A stretch of 5,128 nucleotides of DNA. It comes from an uncultured Chromatiaceae bacterium (GTDB taxonomy: Bacteria > Pseudomonadota > Gammaproteobacteria > Enterobacterales > Alteromonadaceae). A program made the translations under genes and the position numbers. Below the pieces are notes generated by a model. It made no database searches. It had not been told where the DNA came from and saw only the letters and a program-made list of their open reading frames with translations. The stretch is from the NCBI GenBank assembly GCA_946481195.1, contig CAMLNG010000300.1, positions 1 to 5,128 of the forward strand. The letters are read 5' to 3'. Within the stretch, counting starts at the first letter, position 1. The number at the start of each line of letters is the position of its first letter. Of this stretch, positions 1 to 5,128 are shown piece after piece.

Positions 1-254
1 AACAGCGCTGCCCGACGGGTTTTACTGTCGGCATTATCTTTCAGCTCCAGAATATCGGCCAGTTTTACCCGGTTGATTATTTTGTACTGCCCACCTACTG
101 CACGTTCAAGCAACTGTAAAAACGACCGCTCGACGTGAGTAAACAGTTGAGTCCTTTTATGAAAGGGGAATGGGTTACCATGATGGATAAAGCGGTTCAC
201 GACAACTGCAGCCAACACAGCTAACACCACCAGCAGCACAATGATCAATTCCAT
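1..254 (-). CDS. DUF2726-family membrane-anchored protein, 5' part only
   Basis: This reading frame is open from an ATG at 254 down to the left edge of the window: 84 codons with no stop, so the 3' end is missing. Residues ~3-19 (ELIIVLLVVLAVLAAVVV) form one hydrophobic helix, probably an N-terminal membrane anchor with the rest in the cytoplasm. From residue ~28 the motifs NPFPFHKRTQLFT, ERSFLQLLERAVG and INRVKLADIL match, from memory, the start of the DUF2726 domain. A GAGGTG ribosome binding site lies just upstream of the ATG on the minus strand and supports this start. DUF2726 proteins have no firmly established role; a relation to nuclease-like folds has been suggested for such domains, but nothing visible here tests that. 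The gene is divergent from aceB and probably unrelated to the glyoxylate genes. The frame is sure; the family is recognised by eye only. Confidence 0.75.
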   Translation of the reverse strand, partial: MELIIVLLVVLAVLAAVVVNRFIHHGNPFPFHKRTQLFTHVERSFLQLLERAVGGQYKIINRVKLADILELKDNADSKTRRAAL

Positions 255-356
255 AGACACCTCAGACAAATTTTTGACGTTCAGCAGAAACGGCGCTTAG
301 CCGTATTATTACTTAGCAGAAGTCATGCCAGAAAATATGCTGTCTTTGTTACTCGC

Positions 357-374
357 TCATAATAATCCGTGATG
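357..374 (+). promoter_or_regulatory. Candidate regulator site upstream of aceB
   Basis: The block TCATAATAATCCGTGATG matches TCATATAATGAATGATG at 3260-3276 upstream of aceA at 14 positions, allowing one gap. In both places it ends 42-44 bp before a CCTATAGTG block. A T-N11-A pair (T360, A372), the minimal LysR-type box, falls inside it, but the dyad is weak here. With a start of transcription near 431 its centre would be around -66, where LysR regulators usually have their recognition site. Binding is inferred, not shown. Confidence 0.4.
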
Positions 375-398
375 CCAGACATATTTGGCATTAATGCC
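372..398 (+). promoter_or_regulatory. Overlapping palindromes in the aceB control region
   Basis: Two overlapping inverted repeats sit here. ATGCCA (372-377) pairs with TGGCAT (386-391) across 8 bases, and GGCATTAATGCC (387-398) is a perfect 12-base palindrome. ATGCCAGA also occurs as a direct copy at 325-332. The cluster lies between the candidate LysR site and the -10-like block, so it could be a second operator (activation site or another repressor/activator). No known consensus was recognised with confidence. Confidence 0.35.
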
Positions 399-418
399 TG
401 TGATGGTGTTTTCAGGCC

Positions 419-424
419 TATAGT
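419..424 (+). promoter_or_regulatory. Candidate -10 element of the aceB promoter
   Basis: TATAGT matches the sigma-70 -10 consensus at 5 of 6 positions and sits in CCTATAGTG, the same nine bases found ahead of aceA at 3317-3325. No good -35 lies 16-18 bases upstream, which fits an activator-dependent promoter. It would give a leader of roughly 97 nt before the aceB ATG. Confidence 0.4.
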
Positions 425-430
425 GCAACG

Positions 431-458
431 ACATCTTATTGGTGCTGTGACATCTTAT
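431..458 (+). repeat. 9-bp direct repeat in the aceB leader
   Basis: ACATCTTAT occurs at 431-439 and again at 450-458, a spacing of 19 bases (nearly two helical turns). It falls at or just after the predicted transcription start. The copies could be a tandem protein-binding site; chance is also possible. Confidence 0.3.
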
Positions 459-514
459 CCGTCCAGTATTTGCTGGCGTTTAAGCATTAAGCTGAACCAG
501 CCCTACTATATATA

Positions 515-520
515 TGAGGA
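515..520 (+). promoter_or_regulatory. Ribosome binding site that fixes the aceB start
   Basis: TGAGGA ends 7 bases before the ATG at 528. The frame stays open further upstream to 369, but no comparable Shine-Dalgarno sequence serves those earlier starts, and the 528 start gives a protein of normal family length. Confidence 0.75.
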
Positions 521-527
521 ACAAGTG

Positions 528-2120
528 ATGACTACTTGCGCAGGATTAACGATTAAAGGTCCGTTGACAGCGGAATTTCAGCAAATTCTGACAGAAGCTG
601 CCTGTAGCTTTGTCGTCGACCTCGTCCGGGAGTTCAGGCCTGAGCTGCAGCAATTGCTTGCCACCCGCCAGCAAGTTCAAGCCCGCTTTGATGCCGGCGC
701 TTTACCAGATTTTCTGACGGAGACGGCACATATTCGCCAAAGCGACTGGCAAGTTGCCGCGATACCGGCAGATTTACAGGACCGCCGCACGGAAATCACC
801 GGCCCGGTCGACCGGAAAATGATCATTAACGCACTAAATGCTGATGTGAAAGTCTTTATGGCGGACTTTGAAGATTCCCAGGCGCCCAGCTGGCAAGGGG
901 TGATAGAGGGTCAAATCAACCTGCGTGACGCGAATCTTGGCACTATCAGCTATAGCGATCCTCAGTCCGGTAAACAATATGCGCTACGCGACAATCCGGC
1001 ATTGCTGATTGCCCGCGTCCGCGGTCTGCATCTTTGGGAGCGGCATCTGGAAGTGGACGGCGCTCAGGTGCCGGGTTCATTGGTCGATTTCGCTTTGTAT
1101 TTCTTCCATAACTATCAGATACGTAAGCAAAAAGGTACTGGCGTTTATTATTATTTACCCAAACTGCAAAGCCACAAAGAAGCAGCCTGGTGGGATAAAG
1201 TATTTCGCTTTACCGAAGCGCGGTTCCAGCAACCTGTTGGATTTATCCGCGCCACTGTGCTGATTGAAACTTTGCCAGCAGTATTTGAAATGGACGAGAT
1301 CCTTTATAGCCTGAAGGACCATATCGTTGCACTGAATTGTGGACGTTGGGACTATATTTTTAGCTATATCAAGACCTTAAAGAATCATCCAGACCGCGTT
1401 TTGCCTGACCGGCAAGTGGTAACGATGAATCAGCCATTCCTTAGCGCTTATTCGCGGCTGTTGATTAAAACCTGCCATAAACGCGGTGCATTGGCGATGG
1501 GTGGCATGGCCGCTTTTATTCCGGCGAAAGACCCGGTGACCAATGCCGCTATTTTGCAAAAAGTCACGGCGGACAAATCATTGGAAGCCAACAACGGTCA
1601 TGATGGCACCTGGGTGGCGCATCCGGGGCTTGCTGCCACAGCCAATGCGGTGTTTGATGCGAAACTCGGCGATAAACCGAATCAGTTGCACGTGCTGCGC
1701 GAACAGGACGCGCCAATCAGCGCAGCCGAGCTGCTACAACCCAGTGAAGGCGAGCGGACTGAAGCGGGCATGCGCACCAATATCCGCGTGGCACTGCAGT
1801 ATATTGCCGCCTGGATCAGTGGCAAAGGTTGTGTGCCGATTTATGGCCTGATGGAGGATGCGGCGACAGCAGAAATCTCCAGAACCTCGATCTGGCAATG
1901 GATAAAACATGGTAAGTCATTGTCAAACGGGCAATTAATTACCAAAGACCTGTTCAGCAGTATGCTGGCTGAAGAAAGTGCCGTGGTACGGGGCGAAGTC
2001 GGGGAAGACTTGTGGCAACAACAATCCTTTGACAAAGCAGCGGCTTTATTGCTAAGTATCACCACAGCTGATGAGTTGGTGGACTTCCTGACCCTGCCAG
2101 CGTATGAGCTTTTAGTGTAA
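528..2120 (+). CDS. aceB: Malate synthase A
   Basis: Cytoplasmic enzyme of the glyoxylate shunt that condenses glyoxylate with acetyl-CoA to give malate and CoA. The 530-residue product is close to the E. coli AceB length (533) and strongly similar along its length, for example in AYSRLLIKTCHKRGA, ADKSLEANNGHDGTW, GCVPIYGLMEDAATAEIS and the C-terminal FLTLPAYELL. The malate synthase signature is at residues 263-278 (KDH..ALNCGRWDYIF); the usual Gly before LN is Ala268. By alignment from memory, Arg165 in ARVRG and Asp444 in LMEDAAT correspond to the catalytic Arg and Asp of the E. coli enzyme. The start at 528 is chosen for the TGAGGA site and the family length; a 53-residue upstream extension looks unlike the family. 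It has its own promoter region and terminator, so it is probably monocistronic, with no aceA or aceK immediately behind it. Identification is near certain. Confidence 0.97.
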   Translation: MTTCAGLTIKGPLTAEFQQILTEAACSFVVDLVREFRPELQQLLATRQQVQARFDAGALPDFLTETAHIRQSDWQVAAIPADLQDRRTEITGPVDRKMIINALNADVKVFMADFEDSQAPSWQGVIEGQINLRDANLGTISYSDPQSGKQYALRDNPALLIARVRGLHLWERHLEVDGAQVPGSLVDFALYFFHNYQIRKQKGTGVYYYLPKLQSHKEAAWWDKVFRFTEARFQQPVGFIRATVLIETLPAVFEMDEILYSLKDHIVALNCGRWDYIFSYIKTLKNHPDRVLPDRQVVTMNQPFLSAYSRLLIKTCHKRGALAMGGMAAFIPAKDPVTNAAILQKVTADKSLEANNGHDGTWVAHPGLAATANAVFDAKLGDKPNQLHVLREQDAPISAAELLQPSEGERTEAGMRTNIRVALQYIAAWISGKGCVPIYGLMEDAATAEISRTSIWQWIKHGKSLSNGQLITKDLFSSMLAEESAVVRGEVGEDLWQQQSFDKAAALLLSITTADELVDFLTLPAYELLV

Positions 2121-2128
2121 CCCGAAGC

Positions 2129-2161
2129 AAAGAGGGGCATCCCAACCGCCCCTCTTTTTTT
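2129..2161 (+). terminator. Strong intrinsic terminator after aceB
   Basis: AAAGAGGGGC (2129-2138) pairs perfectly with GCCCCTCTTT (2148-2157) around a 9-base loop and runs into a T tract to 2161. It starts 9 bases after the aceB stop. Read from the minus strand the stem is followed by a shorter TTTGCTT run, so it may also stop lysR transcripts arriving from the right. Confidence 0.92.
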
Positions 2162-2234
2162 ATGTACAGGAAGTACGGTACACAGAAAATGCAGGTACGT
2201 GGTACCCAGAGCTTTTCTGTGATGTACAGGAAGT
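2162..2234. repeat. GTAC-rich palindromic element with 13-bp flanking direct repeats
   Basis: ATGTACAGGAAGT occurs at 2162-2174 and 2222-2234, exactly 60 bases apart. Between the copies, CACAGAAAA (2181-2189) pairs with TTTTCTGTG (2213-2221), extended by GC/GC if T2190 is bulged. Nested inside, GGTAC (2194-2198) pairs with GTACC (2202-2206). The tetramer GTAC occurs six times in the element. It lies between convergent genes and carries no reading frame. It resembles a short REP- or MITE-like intergenic element, but no named family was recognised. It would lie in the 3' untranslated region of lysR transcripts. Confidence 0.6.
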
Positions 2235-2268
2235 CTGTGGCCCCCCCAGTTTCCAGTCTGTCATATCC

Positions 2269-3207
2269 CTAACTCAATTCTTCCGCAATCTCGACAATCA
2301 ACCGGCGCAACCAGATATGGCTGGCATCCTGATGCAGTAAAGGGCTCCAAATCATCTTCAGTTCAATCGACGGGATTGGGAAAGGTGGGTCAAGTACCTG
2401 CATGCTGCTGTCATTCCTGTACAGCATTGCGGCGCGATAGGGCAGGGTCGCGATCAGATCAGTTTCCACAGCTAAGTGCATCGCCACATGATAGTTGCGG
2501 GTAAACACACCGATATTGCGCTGCTTGCCGAATTTCGCCAGCGCTTCGTCGACCCAACCGAGTTTCTGCACGTCTGCCGGATCCATCCCCACGCCAACAC
2601 CAAAGCCGGTTTTACTCACCCAAATATGCTGTCCTTTCAGATAGGTATCTAAATTGAAATTCTGCAAAATCGGGTTTTGTTTATGCACCAGGCAAGCAAA
2701 GGCATCTTTCCAGATGGTTTTTTGGTGGAAGGACTGCGGTAGCTGGTCAAAGCGGTTAATCGCCATATCGACTTTGCCGTTTTCAACATCATGAAAGGTG
2801 ACATCAGAGGGCGTCATGATATCGAGCGAAGTGCCTGGCGCCTGCGCCCGTAAACGCTTCAGCAGCGCCGGAATGAGCGTGGAGGCCGCATAATCACTGG
2901 CCATAATGCGGAATACCCGGTGGCTGTGTGCCGGCTCAAATTCTTTATTTGGCTGCAGTGTCTCTTCCAGCGTTAACAACACACCACGCACGATAGGCGC
3001 TAGTTCCTTGGCACGTTCGGTTGGCACCATGCCATCTGAGGTTCTCACCAAAATGGGGTCGTTCAGCAGGTCCCGCAGCCGTTTCAGGCCATTGCTCATC
3101 GCCGGTTGGGTGATATTGAGCTGGTTGGCGGCCCGGGTGACATTTTTCTCCCTGAGCAACATATCCAGATAGACCAGCAGGTTTAAGTCGATTTTGCTGA
3201 TATTCAT
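2269..3207 (-). CDS. LysR-family transcriptional regulator, NodD-like branch
   Basis: A 312-residue DNA-binding regulator of normal LysR length. Residues ~8-65 form the winged helix-turn-helix, with the recognisable core AANQLNITQPAMSNGLKRLR at about 26-45, followed by VPTERAKELAPIVR and the linker helix. Residues ~90-305 are the periplasmic-binding-protein-like effector domain, starting HRVFRIMASDYAA. The DLNLL..LD opening and the RVFRI..SDY segment resemble the NodD/SyrM branch (assigned by eye). The ATG at 3207 is chosen because it gives the usual LysR N-terminus and has a GAGGG site 5 bases upstream; the frame is open back to 3348, but that part is unlike the family and would cross the aceA promoter. 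It is divergent from aceA and convergent with aceB. By the usual LysR rule it should control aceA and itself, probably sensing a shunt-related metabolite; the effector is unknown. Confidence 0.93.
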   Translation of the reverse strand: MNISKIDLNLLVYLDMLLREKNVTRAANQLNITQPAMSNGLKRLRDLLNDPILVRTSDGMVPTERAKELAPIVRGVLLTLEETLQPNKEFEPAHSHRVFRIMASDYAASTLIPALLKRLRAQAPGTSLDIMTPSDVTFHDVENGKVDMAINRFDQLPQSFHQKTIWKDAFACLVHKQNPILQNFNLDTYLKGQHIWVSKTGFGVGVGMDPADVQKLGWVDEALAKFGKQRNIGVFTRNYHVAMHLAVETDLIATLPYRAAMLYRNDSSMQVLDPPFPIPSIELKMIWSPLLHQDASHIWLRRLIVEIAEELS

Positions 3208-3257
3208 CAGATCCCTCGTGAAATGGTGGTGTCGGTGGCAAATAAACCGATTTTCAT

Positions 3258-3283
3258 ATTCATATAATGAATGATGGGCATCA
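3258..3283. promoter_or_regulatory. Candidate LysR operator between lysR and aceA
   Basis: ATTCAT-ATA-ATGAAT (3258-3272) is a perfect dyad containing TTCAT-N3-ATGAA, an exact T-N11-A LysR box. It adjoins a second dyad, TGATG-GG-CATCA (3272-3283). The first dyad is centred about 66 bases before the predicted aceA start, the classical place for a LysR recognition site, and about 58 bases upstream of the lysR ATG, where binding could also repress lysR. Part of the block recurs upstream of aceB (357-374). That this regulator binds here is inferred from position and symmetry. Confidence 0.55.
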
Positions 3284-3318
3284 GAAAAATCAACTGGATG
3301 AATCGTTTTGCTGAAACC

Positions 3319-3324
3319 TATAGT
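3319..3324 (+). promoter_or_regulatory. Candidate -10 element of the aceA promoter
   Basis: TATAGT (5 of 6 to the sigma-70 consensus) lies in CCTATAGTG, identical to the block upstream of aceB. The best -35 in range, TGGATG at 3295-3300 with an 18-base spacer, is poor, suggesting activator dependence. It predicts a start near 3331 and a leader of about 79 nt. Confidence 0.45.
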
Positions 3325-3397
3325 GAAATGCAACAGCGCAGGGCACACAACACCTGCAGAGCTGCAAACAGAACGAACCTAACAGCCCGAACCCGAT

Positions 3398-3402
3398 GAG
3401 GA
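3398..3402 (+). promoter_or_regulatory. Ribosome binding site that fixes the aceA start
   Basis: GAGGA lies 7 bases before the ATG at 3410. A GTG at 3407 is directly adjacent in frame but only 4 bases from the site, so the ATG is preferred. Confidence 0.7.
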
Positions 3403-3409
3403 TGCAGTG

Positions 3410-5005
3410 ATGTCAGCCTACTTACAGAAAGTCCAGCAACTGGAACAAAGTGTTAAAGCCAATGGCAGCGCCTGGAATGCTATCAGTGCTGAATATGCAA
3501 CCCGGATGCAACTGCAGAACAGATTTAACAGCGGCTTGGATATCGCCCAGTACACCGCCGATATCATGCGCCGTGATATGGCCGAGTATGATGCTGACAG
3601 CGCCAGCTATACCCAGTCTTTAGGCTGCTGGCACGGTTTTATCGGTCAGCAAAAGCTGATTGCGATCAAAAAACACTTTGGCAGCACGAAAAAGCGCTAT
3701 TTATACCTGTCCGGCTGGATGATCGCCGCGCTGCGCTCTGAATTCGGCCCGCAGCCTGATCAGTCAATGCATGAAAAAACGGCGGTGCCGGCATTGATTG
3801 AAGAACTGTATACCTTCTTAAAACAAGCCGATGCCCGCGAACTGGGCGGTTTGTTCCGTGAATTAGATGCAGCACGCGCGGCAGACCAGCAAAGCAAAGT
3901 GACTGAAATTCTGGCGAAGATCGACAACTTTGAAACGCATGTGGTGCCAATCATCGCTGACATTGACGCCGGCTTTGGTAATGCTGAAGCGACCTACCTG
4001 CTGGCGAAAAAAATGATTGAAGCCGGTGCCTGTGCCATTCAGATTGAAAACCAGGTGTCTGACGAGAAACAATGTGGTCACCAGGACGGTAAAGTCACGG
4101 TGCCACACGCGGACTTCCTGGCGAAAATTAACGCGGTGCGGTACGCCTTCCTCGAGCTTGGTATCGAAAACGGCATTATCGTGGCCCGCACCGATTCTTT
4201 AGGTGCAGGCCTTACCAAACAAATTGCTGTGACCAATGAGCCGGGCGATTTAGGCGATTTGTATAACAGCTTCCTGGATGGCGACTACATCCAAAGCGCC
4301 GACGATATTCAGAATGGCGACGTGGTAGTCAAAGCCAATGGCAAATTGTTAAAGCCAAAACGTCTGCCAAGCGGCCTGTTCCAGTTCAAAGCCGGTTCCG
4401 GTGTTGATCGCGTGGTGCTGGACTGTATTACCTCGCTACAGCATGGTGCCGATTTACTGTGGATTGAAACGGAAAAACCACACGTTGGTCAAATCGCCGA
4501 AATGGTCGACCGCATTCGTGCCGTGGTTCCAAACGCCAAGCTGGTGTACAACAACAGCCCGTCCTTTAACTGGACGCTGAACTTCCGTCAGCAGGTGTTT
4601 GATGCCTGGGCGGCGGAGGGGAAAGATGTGTCGGCTTATGACCGTGCCAAGCTGATGAGTGTGGATTACGACACGACCACACTGGCGTTGGAGGCCGATG
4701 AACGGATCCGGACATTCCAGGCCGATGGCTCAAAACGGGCGGGTATTTTCCACCATCTAATCACCTTGCCAACATACCACACGGCTGCGCTGTCGACCGA
4801 CAATCTGGCCAAAGAGTACTTCGGTGCCGCTGGTATGCTCGGTTATGTCAAAGGCGTGCAACGTCAGGAGATCCGTCAGGGGATCGCCTGCGTCAAACAC
4901 CAGAATATGTCAGGGTCAGATATTGGCGATGACCATAAAGAATACTTTGCCGGTGAAGCTGCATTAAAGGCTGCGGGTAAAGATAACACCATGAATCAGT
5001 TCTGA
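3410..5005 (+). CDS. aceA: Isocitrate lyase, long (~531 aa) form
   Basis: Cytoplasmic, Mg2+-dependent enzyme that cleaves isocitrate to succinate and glyoxylate, the first step of the glyoxylate shunt; glyoxylate then goes to AceB. The 531-residue protein matches the length and, from memory, the sequence of the Pseudomonas aeruginosa-type enzyme rather than the ~434-residue E. coli type. Visible landmarks are YLSGW near residue 100, the metal-site segment ADIDAGFGN with Asp184 and Asp186, the catalytic loop DEKQCGH with Cys222 (KQCGH instead of the classical K[KR]CGH), ARTDSLGAG near 262-270, and the NNSPSFNW substrate loop at 381-388. The tail GDDHKEYFAGE...NQF is typical of the long form. 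The extra length is a largely helical insertion (~105-175) and an insertion after the ARTD segment (~275-330). It has its own promoter region and terminator; no aceK follows within the window. Start chosen from the GAGGA spacing. Confidence 0.97.
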   Translation: MSAYLQKVQQLEQSVKANGSAWNAISAEYATRMQLQNRFNSGLDIAQYTADIMRRDMAEYDADSASYTQSLGCWHGFIGQQKLIAIKKHFGSTKKRYLYLSGWMIAALRSEFGPQPDQSMHEKTAVPALIEELYTFLKQADARELGGLFRELDAARAADQQSKVTEILAKIDNFETHVVPIIADIDAGFGNAEATYLLAKKMIEAGACAIQIENQVSDEKQCGHQDGKVTVPHADFLAKINAVRYAFLELGIENGIIVARTDSLGAGLTKQIAVTNEPGDLGDLYNSFLDGDYIQSADDIQNGDVVVKANGKLLKPKRLPSGLFQFKAGSGVDRVVLDCITSLQHGADLLWIETEKPHVGQIAEMVDRIRAVVPNAKLVYNNSPSFNWTLNFRQQVFDAWAAEGKDVSAYDRAKLMSVDYDTTTLALEADERIRTFQADGSKRAGIFHHLITLPTYHTAALSTDNLAKEYFGAAGMLGYVKGVQRQEIRQGIACVKHQNMSGSDIGDDHKEYFAGEAALKAAGKDNTMNQF

Positions 5006-5025
5006 GGGGCGCTGATTTGTGACCA

Positions 5026-5052
5026 GCCGGTAAGCAGTAACCGCTTGCCGGC
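5026..5052 (+). other. Hairpin in the aceA 3' untranslated region
   Basis: GCCGGTAAGC (5026-5035) pairs with GCTTGCCGGC (5043-5052) around a 7-base loop, with one T-G wobble. No T tract follows, so it is not an intrinsic terminator on its own; it could protect the 3' end of the mRNA. It lies 20 bases after the aceA stop and 44 bases before the terminator hairpin. Confidence 0.55.
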
Positions 5053-5096
5053 AATTGCTGAAACGAGTTTTACGTGGGTCGGGTGAATCGACTGTT

Positions 5097-5124
5097 GGCA
5101 GCCAAAGACTGGCTGCCTTTTTTT
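5097..5124 (+). terminator. Intrinsic terminator after aceA
   Basis: GGCAGCCA (5097-5104) pairs perfectly with TGGCTGCC (5110-5117) around a 5-base loop and is followed by seven T residues. It ends the aceA transcript, making a downstream co-transcribed aceK unlikely. Confidence 0.92.
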
Positions 5125-5128
5125 ATGT

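Noticed and set aside
274..279. TTGACG as a -35 element for aceB
   Set aside because: A 17-base spacer leads to TTAGCC, a poor -10; the AT-rich TATTAT at 304-309 is 24 bases away, too far.
508..516. TATATATAT run just before aceB as a possible -10 element
   Set aside because: A start about 12 bases downstream would fall on or after the ribosome binding site, and no matching -35 is visible.
369..527. In-frame 53-residue N-terminal extension of malate synthase starting at a GTG (369) or ATG (372)
   Set aside because: It has no good ribosome binding site, looks unlike the family, would exceed the usual length, and covers the palindromes and the -10-like block. The ATG at 528 has a well-spaced TGAGGA.
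2241..2247. Run of seven C residues downstream of lysR
   Set aside because: A short intergenic homopolymer with no promoter spacing or reading frame affected; no evidence for phase variation.
2906..3172. 88-codon plus-strand open frame antisense to lysR
   Set aside because: No ribosome binding site or recognisable domain; it is explained by codon bias of the gene on the other strand.
2945..3241. 98-codon open frame on the minus strand overlapping the LysR helix-turn-helix region
   Set aside because: It is a shifted-frame shadow of a clearly coding LysR gene; its Pro/Gly-rich low-complexity product resembles no family known to me.
3208..3348. In-frame 47-residue N-terminal extension of the LysR regulator
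   Set aside because: LysR proteins start directly before the helix-turn-helix, as from the ATG at 3207. The extension is His-rich, unlike the family, and spans the predicted operator and aceA promoter.

Overview
The window carries a complete glyoxylate-shunt locus from what looks like a gammaproteobacterium. Protein similarity, recalled from memory, and moderate GC suggest an Alteromonadales or Rheinheimera/Alishewanella-like relative. The genus is a guess, because no rRNA or other marker is present. The malate synthase is very close to enterobacterial AceB, whereas the isocitrate lyase is the long (~531 aa) Pseudomonas/Colwellia type rather than the ~434 aa E. coli type.

Layout: (1) 1-254, minus strand: the 5' part of a membrane-anchored DUF2726-family gene running off the left edge. 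(2) 255-527: a divergent intergenic region with the aceB control elements. (3) 528-2120, plus: aceB, malate synthase A. (4) 2121-2268: a convergent intergenic region with a strong terminator and a compact GTAC-rich inverted/direct repeat element. (5) 2269-3207, minus: a LysR-family regulator of the NodD-like branch. (6) 3208-3409: a divergent lysR/aceA control region with adjoining palindromes. (7) 3410-5005, plus: aceA, long-form isocitrate lyase. (8) 5006-5128: a 3' region with a hairpin and then an intrinsic terminator.

How the genes work together: AceA splits isocitrate into succinate and glyoxylate, and AceB condenses glyoxylate with acetyl-CoA to malate, allowing growth on acetate and fatty acids. 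Unlike the E. coli aceBAK operon, aceB and aceA are separate units with an opposite-facing LysR gene between them, and no aceK is visible. The LysR protein is a good candidate for the local regulator. The upstream regions of aceB and aceA share TCATA(A)TAAT-N3-TGATG about 43 bp ahead of an identical CCTATAGTG (-10-like) block, which suggests co-regulation of two unlinked promoters by one factor. This inferred LysR-controlled split glyoxylate regulon is the most interesting feature of the window. No mobile element, CRISPR array, tRNA or rRNA was seen.
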